Source: Salinicoccus sediminis (lineage in GTDB: Bacteria; Bacillota; Bacilli; Staphylococcales; Salinicoccaceae). Taken from it: 64,000 nt of DNA. A program made the translations under genes and the position numbers. The notes below the pieces were generated by a model that made no database searches, was not told where the DNA came from, and saw only the letters and a list, made by a program, of their open reading frames with translations. The DNA is taken from assembly GCF_000986795.1 (NCBI RefSeq), contig NZ_LAYZ01000004.1:1-64000 (forward strand), given 5' to 3'. Numbering within the stretch: the first letter of the stretch is position 1; each line of letters begins with the position of its first letter. Below are positions 27,728 through 35,782 of this stretch, one piece after another.

Positions 27728-28792
27728 CTATTTCATTTCAGCCATGCCCGCTTCAATTTCCTCAAGCTGGGCCATGCCGCTCAGGTAGCCGCCTGAGTTC
27801 AGGTACCATGACTGCGGATTAAGCTCGATGATATTGTTGTTCTCAACGGCCTCAACACCCTGTGTGACGTCATTTTTGACAACATCAACCGGTGTCGCCT
27901 CACCTTCGGAAACAGCGGCACCCCTGTCCATCACGAGCATTACGCCCGGATTGGTCTCAGCGATGAATTCGAAGCTGACCTGGTTGCCGTGGTCATCTGT
28001 CACTTCGTCTTCCTCCTGATCGCCCGCGGAAGTGAATCCGAGGTCCTCATAAAGGAAGCCGTAACGGCCGCCCACACCGTGGAATGAAAGATCTCCGCCG
28101 TTCGTCTGGATGAAGAGCATATCTTTGTCCGCTTCGGTCACTGTCTGATTCACTTCATCGAGTTTTGTCTGCATGTCAGAGACCAGCGCGTCTGCTTTAT
28201 CCTCGACATCATACATTTCTCCGAGGAATTCTGTCATATCCATGATGTCCTGGAAGTAGCTGTTGCTGTCAGCAGCGACGAAGACGATCTCCGCATCAGG
28301 CGCCGCAGCTTTCATCTCTTCGACGGTCTGGGTGTTTGACTGGCGTCCGTGGATCATGATCACTTCCGGCTGCAGTTCCGCAAGTGTCTCGAATTCATCC
28401 GGTTTCAGACCGCCGAGGTTTGCATACTCATCGGATTCGAATTCTTCATTCACCTCTGAAAGTGATGCATTGTTGTCGCCTTTCGGCAGACCGATGATAT
28501 TCTCTTCAATTCCCAGTGCCTTGAAAGTGGATGCCACACCGAGGTCGTAGATGGCAACTTTATCGGAGTTCTTTGGAAGCTCAACCGTTTCATTTACTTC
28601 TGTTGTATCGCCTTCTTCGCCTCTTGCAGGTCCCATTTCGAAGCTGTTCTCATAAGTGATCGTCTCACCTGAACCTTCCTCCGCACCTGCTTCGTCAGTT
28701 TCAGCGCCTTCTCCCGATGATTCTCCGCCGCATGCTGCAAGTACAAGCACCATGGCCATGGCGGACATTAAGTAAAATTTCTTAAAATCCAT
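27728..28792 (-). CDS. sstD: Siderophore-binding lipoprotein (SstD/YclQ-like)
   Basis: The 354-residue substrate-binding protein has lipoprotein signal MVLVLAACGGE (cysteine near residue 21) and a Gly/Glu-rich acidic linker. A FecB/FhuD-type two-lobe fold follows, with AIYDLGVASTFKALG, LKPDEFETLAELQPEVIMIHGR and NSYFQDIMDM. In S. aureus Sst imports catechol-type siderophores; Bacillus YclQ binds petrobactin. The exact ligand is unknown. Unlike many such operons, the binding protein is last, 98 bases behind the ATPase gene. Confidence 0.92.
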   Translation of the reverse strand: MDFKKFYLMSAMAMVLVLAACGGESSGEGAETDEAGAEEGSGETITYENSFEMGPARGEEGDTTEVNETVELPKNSDKVAIYDLGVASTFKALGIEENIIGLPKGDNNASLSEVNEEFESDEYANLGGLKPDEFETLAELQPEVIMIHGRQSNTQTVEEMKAAAPDAEIVFVAADSNSYFQDIMDMTEFLGEMYDVEDKADALVSDMQTKLDEVNQTVTEADKDMLFIQTNGGDLSFHGVGGRYGFLYEDLGFTSAGDQEEDEVTDDHGNQVSFEFIAETNPGVMLVMDRGAAVSEGEATPVDVVKNDVTQGVEAVENNNIIELNPQSWYLNSGGYLSGMAQLEEIEAGMAEMK

Positions 28793-28889
28793 TGTAATAC
28801 CTCTCCCGTTAAGTATATTTTCAGCCCCCGCTAAAATTATAAATACATCCGATTAAAGCCGCCACCACCTCCTTTAAGGGTCAGGCGCA

Positions 28890-29723
28890 TCACGCTCTCA
28901 GCTGCTCATGCGCCACCGTCTGTGCATATTCCTGTGCGTCATCTTCTGTAACGTCACCCGCCTGGTCATCGAAATATATGCAGATGTTATGACCGAATAT
29001 ACACTGTATGTTGATTTCCATTTCGTATATTTCCTCGAGTATGTTTTTCTTGATCACTTCATGCTTCGTCCCGCTGACGGCAACCCTGCCGTTCTTCAGT
29101 GCGATGATATTGTCGGAATAGCAGGAGGCGAAGTTGATGTCATGGATGACGATGATGATCGTCTTGCCCTTCTCGCGCACGAGCCTCCTCAGAATCTGCA
29201 TGATCTGCACGGAGTGCTTCATATCAAGGTTGTTGAGCGGCTCATCCAGGAAGATATATTCCGTATCCTGGACGATTGTCATCGCAATGTAGGCGCGCTG
29301 CCTCTGTCCGCCGGAGAGCTCATCGATGTAGCGGTCCTCGAGTTCCCCGAGTTCCATATATTCTATCGCTTCGTCTATGATCCTGTGGTCCTCATCCTTC
29401 AGGCGGCCCTTGGAATACGGATAGCGCCCGAAGCTGACCAGCTCGCGCACCGTGATCTTCAGCTCAAGATGGTTCGTCTGCTTAAGTATGGATATCCGTT
29501 TGGCCAGCGCATTGTTCGGCTGGGTGAATATGTTGTCACCTTCGATCAGCACTTCGCCGCTGTCTTTATCGAGCAGCCTGGTGACCATTGAAATGACAGT
29601 ACTTTTACCTGCGCCGTTCGGACCGATCAAAGAAGTGATCTTACCTTTTTCGATTGACAGTGACACGTCGTCGACTACTTTCTTCTCACCATATGACTTA
29701 GCAATATCTCTTACCTTTATCAT
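28890..29723 (-). CDS. sstC: Siderophore ABC transporter ATPase (SstC/YclP-like)
   Basis: The 277-residue ABC ATPase has Walker A GPNGAGKST near residue 37, Q-loop KQTNHLELK, signature LSGGQRQR near 137, and Walker B EYIFLDEP. An H-loop histidine follows in VIHDINF. The start overlaps the permease stop by four bases. The C-terminal 40 residues are acidic (DDQAGDVTEDDAQ). It energises import with the two preceding permeases. Confidence 0.94.
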   Translation of the reverse strand: MIKVRDIAKSYGEKKVVDDVSLSIEKGKITSLIGPNGAGKSTVISMVTRLLDKDSGEVLIEGDNIFTQPNNALAKRISILKQTNHLELKITVRELVSFGRYPYSKGRLKDEDHRIIDEAIEYMELGELEDRYIDELSGGQRQRAYIAMTIVQDTEYIFLDEPLNNLDMKHSVQIMQILRRLVREKGKTIIIVIHDINFASCYSDNIIALKNGRVAVSGTKHEVIKKNILEEIYEMEINIQCIFGHNICIYFDDQAGDVTEDDAQEYAQTVAHEQLRA

Positions 29724-30679
29724 ACTTTACTCCTCCTAAGCATTAGATAAATGAAGTATAATCCACCAACCAGGTTGATGATGACACTCAGTTCCACTCC
29801 GCCGTCGAACATGAACTGTATCGCCATCTGACCGAGCACCAGTGTGAGGACACTGATCAGCACCGAACCGATGATCAGGTAGAGGTGCCTGTATGTGCTG
29901 AACAGCTCATGGGCGATGTTCACGACCAGCAGTCCCAGGAACATCATCGGACCGACAAGCGCTGTTGCCGCCGAAACCAGGATCGCAATGACGATGAGCA
30001 GCTGGGATACTTTCCTGTCGTAGTCCACACCGAGGTTCATGGCATGATCCCGGCCGAGCGACATGACATCGAGTGAATTGAAATCCCTGAGTACATAGAG
30101 CACGGACAGGACAACGATGACGCCCGTGATTCCGAGCAGTGACTCATCGACTGCACTGAACGAGCCGAACAGGCTGTTCTGCAGGATGAGGAAGTCCTCG
30201 GGGCTGATCATCATCTGCATGAATGTGGCCAGGTTGCCGAACAGGGTGCCGAGAATGATACCGATGAGCAGCAGCAGAAACACATTGTTCTTCGTGAATC
30301 TGAATAAAAACCTGAAGACAAACAGCGTGAAGATTACGAGCAGCAGCATGCTGACGAAATAGTTCGCCTTGCTGTTCAGCACAATCGCCGAAGATGCACC
30401 GCCGAAAAATATCATGGATGTCTGTATGAATACATAAACGGAGTCGAGCCCCATTATGGACGGCGTCAGAATCCTGTTTTTGACTATCGTCTGGAATATC
30501 ACCGTCGAGACCGCGATTGCAACACCCACGATGACAATCGCCGCAATCCGCTTCACCCTCGACGGCAGCTGATAGAAGTAGATTGCCGGATTCAGGTCAT
30601 AGAGCATGTACAGGGCGACAGCCCCGATGGTAATAGCCGTCAATATCAATAACACCTTATTATTCGTCATTTTAAGCAT
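29720..30679 (-). CDS. sstB: Siderophore ABC transporter permease (SstB/YclO-like)
   Basis: The 319-residue FecCD-family permease has about eight to nine membrane helices. The family segment PSIMGLDSVYVF and the coupling-helix region GRDHAMNLGVDYDRKV contact the ATPase. It overlaps the upstream permease gene by eight bases and the ATPase gene by four. Confidence 0.94.
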   Translation of the reverse strand: MLKMTNNKVLLILTAITIGAVALYMLYDLNPAIYFYQLPSRVKRIAAIVIVGVAIAVSTVIFQTIVKNRILTPSIMGLDSVYVFIQTSMIFFGGASSAIVLNSKANYFVSMLLLVIFTLFVFRFLFRFTKNNVFLLLLIGIILGTLFGNLATFMQMMISPEDFLILQNSLFGSFSAVDESLLGITGVIVVLSVLYVLRDFNSLDVMSLGRDHAMNLGVDYDRKVSQLLIVIAILVSAATALVGPMMFLGLLVVNIAHELFSTYRHLYLIIGSVLISVLTLVLGQMAIQFMFDGGVELSVIINLVGGLYFIYLMLRRSKV

Positions 30680-31640
30680 TGGCCCCGGCCCTCCTGAATA
30701 TCAGGAATAGGAAAACGAAGCCGCCGATGATCGCAATGGTCAGCCCCACTGAGATTTCATACGGGTAGATGACGACACGGCCTATCACATCACATATCAT
30801 GACGAACACCGCCCCCAGCACCGCCGTCAGGAAAATGGTGCTCCGGAGATGATCGCCCCTGAACACCGAGACGACATTCGGCACGATCAGCCCGAGGAAC
30901 GGCAGCATACCGACTGATACGACGACCAGCGCGGTTATGACTGCTGTGATGAACAAACCTATGTAAAGTACTTTCTGGTAGTTGAGACCCAGGTTCTTGG
31001 AGAAGTCCTCTCCCATGCCTGCAACAGTGAACTGGTTTGCGTATAACAGCGCCAGTATGAACAGCGGAATACTGATGTAGAGAATTTCATACTTGCCGGC
31101 AACGAGCGTGGAAAAACTGCCGTGCATCCAGCCGGAAATCGCCTGGAGCATGTTCGTCCGGAGCGCGATGAAGGTGCTGATGCTCGAAACCACACCGCCC
31201 AGCATCAGACCGATGAGCGGGACGAATATGATGTCCTTGAACTTTATCCTGTTGATGATCTGCATGAAGAGCAATGTGCCGGCGACCGCCAGGATGGAGG
31301 CGAATGCAAGCCTGCCGAGCATGCTCACCCCCGGGAAGAACACAAGGCCGATAAGGATGCCGAGCTGCGCCCAGTCCATCGTGCCTGCTGTCGTCGGGGA
31401 GACGAATTTATTACGCGTCAGCTGCTGCATGATCAGCCCGCAGACTGCAAGCGATGCCCCGGCAATGATAATCGATACAGTACGAGGCAGCCGGCTGTTC
31501 AGAAGTATGCTCTGCTGATCTTCACTCAGGCTGAATATATCTCTCGGATGCAGTTCAACAACGCCTACAAACATAGACAGAACCGATAAAAGCAAAAGTA
31601 ATACTATGAGTACGTCTAATCTGAATAATTTTCCTATCAT
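30672..31640 (-). CDS. sstA: Siderophore ABC transporter permease (SstA/YclN-like)
   Basis: The protein is 322 residues from MIGKLFRLDV (ATG 31640, AAGGTGG upstream). The open frame reaches 31781, but that part would cover the Fur box and a terminator. FecCD family motifs include NRLPRTVSII-type LNSRLPRTVSIIIAGASLAV, PTTAGTMDWAQLG, and the coupling helix GEDFSKNLGLNYQKV. It is the first gene of the sst operon. Confidence 0.95.
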   Translation of the reverse strand: MIGKLFRLDVLIVLLLLLSVLSMFVGVVELHPRDIFSLSEDQQSILLNSRLPRTVSIIIAGASLAVCGLIMQQLTRNKFVSPTTAGTMDWAQLGILIGLVFFPGVSMLGRLAFASILAVAGTLLFMQIINRIKFKDIIFVPLIGLMLGGVVSSISTFIALRTNMLQAISGWMHGSFSTLVAGKYEILYISIPLFILALLYANQFTVAGMGEDFSKNLGLNYQKVLYIGLFITAVITALVVVSVGMLPFLGLIVPNVVSVFRGDHLRSTIFLTAVLGAVFVMICDVIGRVVIYPYEISVGLTIAIIGGFVFLFLIFRRAGANA

Positions 31641-31657
31641 AGAAAGCCACCTTAACT

Positions 31658-31686
31658 GATAATGATTATCAATGATAATCATGATT
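31658..31686 (-). promoter_or_regulatory. Fur box controlling the siderophore operon
   Basis: Overlapping inverted repeats GATAATGATTATC / AATGATAATCATGATT fit the Fur consensus (GATAATGATTATCATTATC). The site lies 18 bases before the sstA start codon, so iron-bound Fur would block the operon. Confidence 0.92.
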
Positions 31687-31748
31687 CCAATTATACATTG
31701 AAATATTTGATTTTCAACTGAAGTTTGAATATTTACATATAAAAAAAT

Positions 31749-31770
31749 GGGCCGTCTGTTATGACGGCCC
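31749..31770 (-). terminator. Terminator after the SDR-like gene
   Basis: A perfect 8-bp stem (31749-31756 with 31763-31770) with a TGTTAT loop is followed on the minus strand by ATTTTTTT. It insulates the Fur-controlled operon from the SDR gene. Confidence 0.9.
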
Positions 31771-31798
31771 GTTTTGTTCACAAAACATTAACAATTGT

Positions 31799-32476
31799 CT
31801 AGTTGATGATGATTGTTTCCCCTGTCGGGGCGCTCCTCCCGCCGGACAGGATGGACATCACTGTGCGGAGCGCCTCCGGATTGGAACGCTCCGGCGACTC
31901 TCCTTCTCTGATAGAGGGACGGTAGCTGAGTGCATAAACATCCACGTCCTCTTTCCTGAGTTCAATCGCCGTGGAATGCGTGAGCGCTTCGATTGCGCCC
32001 GTCACCGTGTAGTACAGGTTCCTTTCGAACACATCTTCAAATGAAGGCTCGATGACGTTGATGATCTTGGCGTCCCGTTCATCCTTCAGCATCGGACGGA
32101 GCGTGCGGATGCCGAGATATGTCCCCCAGACATGTTCATACATCACCTGGTTGAACTCGTCGAAAGAAACATCATACACCGAGCGGTTCTCAGTGAAAAT
32201 CGTATGTACAAGTATGATGCCGTTCAGTGTACTGTACTCTTCCTGTATTTCCTCCATGATGGCCATCCAGTCGATCTCCTTCGACTGCTCGAGCATGACC
32301 ACCTTATGTTTCCCTTCCGAACTTTCCTGAAGTTCTTCCAGGAGGTTGTCCAGCTCAATATGGTCGACGCCGGCCAAAATCACGTTCGCCCCCTGTTCCG
32401 CCAAATCCATCGACAGCTCTCTGCCCAGTGATTTCGCGGCGTTTGACACAACATACGTCTTATCCTGCAACTCCAT
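31799..32476 (-). CDS. Degenerate short-chain dehydrogenase/reductase-like protein
   Basis: This is a 225-residue Rossmann-fold protein of SDR layout: beta-alpha start VVSNAAKSLGRELS, HTIFTEN at the NAG-equivalent place, and GAIEALTHSTAIELR in the region after the active site. Catalytic features are eroded: the glycine motif TGxxxGxG reads SNAAKSLGR, and the YxxxK motif reads YYTVTG with no lysine. No serine is seen in the usual INVSS position (INVIEPS). It may act without redox chemistry, for example as a regulator. It is monocistronic, with a strong terminator. Confidence 0.8.
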   Translation of the reverse strand: MELQDKTYVVSNAAKSLGRELSMDLAEQGANVILAGVDHIELDNLLEELQESSEGKHKVVMLEQSKEIDWMAIMEEIQEEYSTLNGIILVHTIFTENRSVYDVSFDEFNQVMYEHVWGTYLGIRTLRPMLKDERDAKIINVIEPSFEDVFERNLYYTVTGAIEALTHSTAIELRKEDVDVYALSYRPSIREGESPERSNPEALRTVMSILSGGRSAPTGETIIIN

Positions 32477-32582
32477 GGCTACCTCCTGAATTTCTGCAAT
32501 GAATTATATATATATTGTAAACCTTAACGTCCCACAATACAATTATGAGCCGCTGTTCAGACACACGCAGACCTGGGGGTTT

Positions 32583-32999
32583 TTATCTCACAGTGACCTG
32601 TTTTTCAGGCATTGTGTGAAGCTGGTAGGCGTCCACATGGGAAATCACGGAATAATCCCCCGCCTCGTCGAAAGTATAGTCGATTGTGTACAGGCCATTT
32701 TCAGAATGCTCCGCTTCAATCATGTCCAGACTGTTGCCGTCAGCATCAAGCACCTCGAACCTCACCTTGTCCGCATCCGTCACATCCTCCTCGTTTGAAG
32801 TGACATGTGCGGTGAAACTTTCATTTTCGCCCGCTTTTGCTGTCCCGGGCACTTCAAGATTCACATCGAGGGACCGCACCTCTTCGTCCGCCTCCTCGTG
32901 GGAACCATGGTCCCTGTTCTCTGAATCGATATCATTCCCGCATGCCCCAAGCAGCATCACAGCTGCGAGCATAGCCGTCATCCATATTTTTGACTTCAT
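32583..32999 (-). CDS. YtkA-like-domain lipoprotein
   Basis: The 138-residue lipoprotein has signal MLLGACGND (cysteine near residue 20) and an acidic/His linker (DHGSHEEADEE). A beta-sandwich domain of the YtkA/FixH type follows (VNLEVPGTAKAGENESF to GDYSVISHVDAYQLHTMPEK). The histidine-rich pieces could bind a metal; that is inference. YtkA-like proteins are small exported proteins of uncertain role, sometimes linked to copper or cytochrome oxidase assembly. Confidence 0.75.
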   Translation of the reverse strand: MKSKIWMTAMLAAVMLLGACGNDIDSENRDHGSHEEADEEVRSLDVNLEVPGTAKAGENESFTAHVTSNEEDVTDADKVRFEVLDADGNSLDMIEAEHSENGLYTIDYTFDEAGDYSVISHVDAYQLHTMPEKQVTVR

Positions 33000-33156
33000 A
33001 ATCCGAATCTCCTCCTGCTATTCTGTCCCGGTTTTCAGTCCAAAGACCTGATATCCATTTTAGCACGTATAATATATCAGAATTTGACCGATATATGAAA
33101 GTTGGTTGAAGTAATTTTGACAGATGTGTGCAGGATGGCTTTCTCCGGGGCGGGCT
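33000..33156. other. Intergenic stretch upstream of the YtkA-like gene
   Basis: No gene is seen. It presumably holds the promoter of the lipoprotein gene; a TATAAT-like element (minus strand, about 33066-33080) is weak. The repeat arrays begin immediately after. Confidence 0.4.
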
Positions 33157-33308
33157 CTTACTGCCGATTTGGTTTCGATGATGAGGGGATCCGTTCTCCT
33201 ATTATCGTTTCTCAGTCGATGATAAGGCAGACCATTCTCTTATTGTCGATTCACTTTCGATGATAAGAGCCGGGCTCCTCTTATTAACGATTCCATTTCG
33301 ATAATACC
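33157..33308. repeat. Array of four 41-bp tandem repeats (family 1, locus B)
   Basis: Core sequences of TTATTRTCG type start at 33158, 33199, 33240 and 33281, again exactly 41 bases apart. Each CGATGATAAG-type segment pairs imperfectly with the next CTTATTRTCG (for example 33217-33226 with 33239-33248; 33258-33267 with 33280-33289), making 32-bp inverted repeats. It is the same family as 11776-11936. Confidence 0.88.
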
Positions 33309-33312
33309 CCTC

Positions 33313-33427
33313 TCACCTCAACGATTTCAAAACATCAAGGTGACCTGTCCCTCCTCACCTCATCGAATAACATTCATTAAGGCGACCGCACCACGCTCAC
33401 ATCATCGATCGCGGAACGTTAAGGCGG
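33313..33427. repeat. Three tandem 31-bp inverted repeats (family 2, locus B), 42-bp period
   Basis: Left arms (TCACCT or TCACAT) start at 33313, 33355 and 33397, a 42-base period. Right arms (AGGTGA, AGGCGA, AGGCGG) start exactly 25 bases later at 33338, 33380 and 33422. One isolated copy with identical geometry is at 13061-13091. Confidence 0.8.
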
Positions 33428-33470
33428 TCCAAGCTCCGCCCGAAACCACCAGTCCGGCCGCACCAAAAAA

Positions 33471-33501
33471 ACCGGGAAGCCGCCTTCTACAGCCTCCCGG
33501 T
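33471..33501 (-). terminator. Terminator of the riboflavin operon
   Basis: Stem ACCGGGA...TCCCGGT (33471 to 33501) with an extra GC pairing is followed on the minus strand by TTTTTTGG, just past ribH. Confidence 0.88.
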
Positions 33502-33525
33502 CTCAAATATCCCTCAATCAACCGC

Positions 33526-33993
33526 TTATTTTCTGATCTGCGCCATCAGATTCGCCATTTCGATGGCGCCGGCTGCGGCGTCGGCGCCTTTGTTGCCTGC
33601 TTTAGTGCCGGCGCGCTCGATGGCCTGCTCGATGTTCTCTGTCGTGATGACTCCGAACATGACCGGCACCCCTGTCGCCATACCTGCCTGGGAAATGCCT
33701 TTTGCCGCTTCGTTGCAGACATAGTCGTAATGGGTTGTGCTGCCGCGGATGACGCAGCCGAGTCCGATGACTGCATCGTACTTGCCGCTTTCGGCGAGTG
33801 TCTTCGCCGCAAGGGGGATTTCAAATGCTCCCGGCACGTACACGAGGTCGATATCATCGGATTTTACATCATGACTGACGAGCATGCCTTCGGCCCCGTC
33901 CACCAGCTGCGAGGTGATGAAATCGTTGAACCTTCCTGCGACTATCGCGATTTTCAAGTCTGTACCGATCATTTTCGTTTCTATCTTATTCAT
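33526..33993 (-). CDS. ribH: 6,7-dimethyl-8-ribityllumazine synthase
   Basis: RibH condenses the pyrimidine intermediate with dihydroxybutanone phosphate to form lumazine. The protein is 155 residues from [10 protein letters not shown] (ATG 33993, AGGAGG upstream; the longer frame to 34023 reads into ribBA). Motifs [39 protein letters not shown] and [11 protein letters not shown] are complete. It is last in the rib operon. Confidence 0.97.
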   Translation of the reverse strand: MNKIETKMIGTDLKIAIVAGRFNDFITSQLVDGAEGMLVSHDVKSDDIDLVYVPGAFEIPLAAKTLAESGKYDAVIGLGCVIRGSTTHYDYVCNEAAKGISQAGMATGVPVMFGVITTENIEQAIERAGTKAGNKGADAAAGAIEMANLMAQIRK

Positions 33994-34006
33994 TTCAGGG
34001 TGCCTC

Positions 34007-35179
34007 CTAGAGTAGATGTCCAAGTTTGTCTTTTTTCGTCTTCAGGTAATCCTTATTCACAACGTTGGCTTCAATGATATGGCTGCGGCGGTTGACGGTG
34101 AGCCCTTCGGCTTCAAGACCTCTGATCTTCCGCGGATTGTTGCTGAGCAGTGTGACGGTGCCGATGCCGAGCTGTTTCAGCATCTCAGCCGCAACATCAT
34201 ACTCCCTGAGATCCGCATCGAAGCCGAGATGCTCGTTGGCGCTGACCGTGTCGTATCCCTGCTCGATCAGTTCGTAGGCCTTCAGTTTGTTGATCAGCCC
34301 GATGCCGCGGCCTTCCTGCCTCATGTAGAGGATGACACCATCCTCGCGGCTCATGATGTTCATGGCCCGCTCGAGCTGGTCCCCGCAGTCGCATCTTTGA
34401 CTGTGGAAGACGTCACCCGTTAGGCATTCCGAGTGGATCCGGACGTTCATTTCCGGGGACAAAGCGCCGTGCACAAGGGCCAGATGCTCCTTGCCCGTGG
34501 TGTTGTCCACGAAGCCGTACATTTTGAAATCCCCGAAATCCGTCGGCAGCTTGACCGTGCTCTCAAGCGTCACACCGGAATATTTCTCCATGTATTTCCG
34601 CAGATCCTCAATCGTAATCATTTTCAGGCCGTGCTTCTCTTTGTACACTTCAAGGTCATCGACCCGCGCCATCGTGCCGTCATCATTCATGATCTCACAG
34701 ATGACGCCGACCGGCGAGGCGCCGGCAAGTTTTGCCAGATCCACAGCCGCTTCCGTGTGCCCCATGCGCTCAATGACACCGCCGTCTTTTGCAACAAGCG
34801 GGAAGACATGGCCGGGCGTATTGAAATCCGTCTGCTTCATATCCGTATCCGCCAGGGCACGGATCGTATCGAACCGCTCATGCGCGCTGATGCCCGTCGT
34901 CCCCGATACGTGATCCACCGATACGGTGAATGCTGTACTGTAAGGGTCGCTGTTTTGTGCCGCCATCGGAGTGAGCCCCGCCCGGCGGGCAATTTCAGCC
35001 GTCACGGGCGTGCAGATCAGCCCTCGCGCATATGTCGCCATGAAGTTCACTTCATCCGCTGTGATAAAATCCGCAATGCCGATGAGATCCCCCTCATTTT
35101 CACGGGCTTCATCATCCACGACAATCACCAGTCTGCCCTGTTTCAGATCACGGACTGCATCTTCTATGGAATCAAACAT
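34007..35179 (-). CDS. ribBA: Bifunctional DHBP synthase / GTP cyclohydrolase II
   Basis: The fused protein makes both riboflavin precursors. Residues 1-200 are 3,4-dihydroxy-2-butanone 4-phosphate synthase ([28 protein letters not shown]). Residues 205-390 are GTP cyclohydrolase II with zinc ligands in [17 protein letters not shown] and the RQEGRGIGL motif. The start is MFDSIEDAV at 35179 and overlaps the end of ribE by eight bases. Confidence 0.97.
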   Translation of the reverse strand: MFDSIEDAVRDLKQGRLVIVVDDEARENEGDLIGIADFITADEVNFMATYARGLICTPVTAEIARRAGLTPMAAQNSDPYSTAFTVSVDHVSGTTGISAHERFDTIRALADTDMKQTDFNTPGHVFPLVAKDGGVIERMGHTEAAVDLAKLAGASPVGVICEIMNDDGTMARVDDLEVYKEKHGLKMITIEDLRKYMEKYSGVTLESTVKLPTDFGDFKMYGFVDNTTGKEHLALVHGALSPEMNVRIHSECLTGDVFHSQRCDCGDQLERAMNIMSREDGVILYMRQEGRGIGLINKLKAYELIEQGYDTVSANEHLGFDADLREYDVAAEMLKQLGIGTVTLLSNNPRKIRGLEAEGLTVNRRSHIIEANVVNKDYLKTKKDKLGHLL

Positions 35180-35777
35180 GACCAGCACCCGCCCCAAGCA
35201 GATGCTCAACGTGCTTCATCAGCATATCCGCTTCGATATTTACAATGTCGCCCCGGTCTTTATCAGCAAGCGTCGTCCGCACGCGCGTCTCCGGAATCAG
35301 ATTCAGTATGATTTCAGATGAGTCCAATGCGGTGTCAAACAGCGTCAGGCTGATGCCGTCCACCGCCACCGACCCCTTTTCCGGCATGTACTTCATCAGG
35401 TGATCCGGCACTCTGATGCGCATGACCATCGCCTCGCCGTCATGGCTGATATCCGTCACTTCCCCGGTGCCGTCGACATGCCCGGAAACGATGTGGCCGC
35501 CGAGCCGTGTCGACAGGGTCAGCGCGCGCTCGAGATTCACTTCATCTCCGTCCGCCACAGAGCCGAGGCTCGTGATGCGTTTTGTCGCATTCACCATCTC
35601 CACTGTGAATGATCCCTCTTTTATCTCCGTCACCGTCAGGCACGTGCCGTTGACGCTGATGGAATCCCCGAGTGCGGTATCGCCGAAGATTCCCGATTCA
35701 ATTTCAAAAACCGTAAGTTCTCCTGTATCCGTCGTCCTCTCCACTCTGCCAACCTGTTCGATTATTCCTGTAAACAT
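35172..35777 (-). CDS. ribE: Riboflavin synthase alpha chain
   Basis: RibE dismutates two lumazines into riboflavin. The 201-residue protein has two homologous lumazine-binding halves. It begins MFTGIIEQVG, with NGTCLTV in the first half and VDGISLTL in the second. ATG 35777 is preferred over the in-frame TTG three codons earlier (35786), which lies within the ribD end; AGAAAGG is ten bases upstream of ATG. Confidence 0.96.
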   Translation of the reverse strand: MFTGIIEQVGRVERTTDTGELTVFEIESGIFGDTALGDSISVNGTCLTVTEIKEGSFTVEMVNATKRITSLGSVADGDEVNLERALTLSTRLGGHIVSGHVDGTGEVTDISHDGEAMVMRIRVPDHLMKYMPEKGSVAVDGISLTLFDTALDSSEIILNLIPETRVRTTLADKDRGDIVNIEADMLMKHVEHLLGAGAGHV

Positions 35778-35782
35778 ATTGC

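Noticed and set aside
33157..33427. CRISPR-like array
   Set aside because: Repeats are imperfect, units are contiguous with spacers of only about 10 bases, and there are no cas genes.
33340..34077. 245-codon plus-strand frame
   Set aside because: It is antisense to ribH and crosses the family 2 repeats and the ribH terminator.
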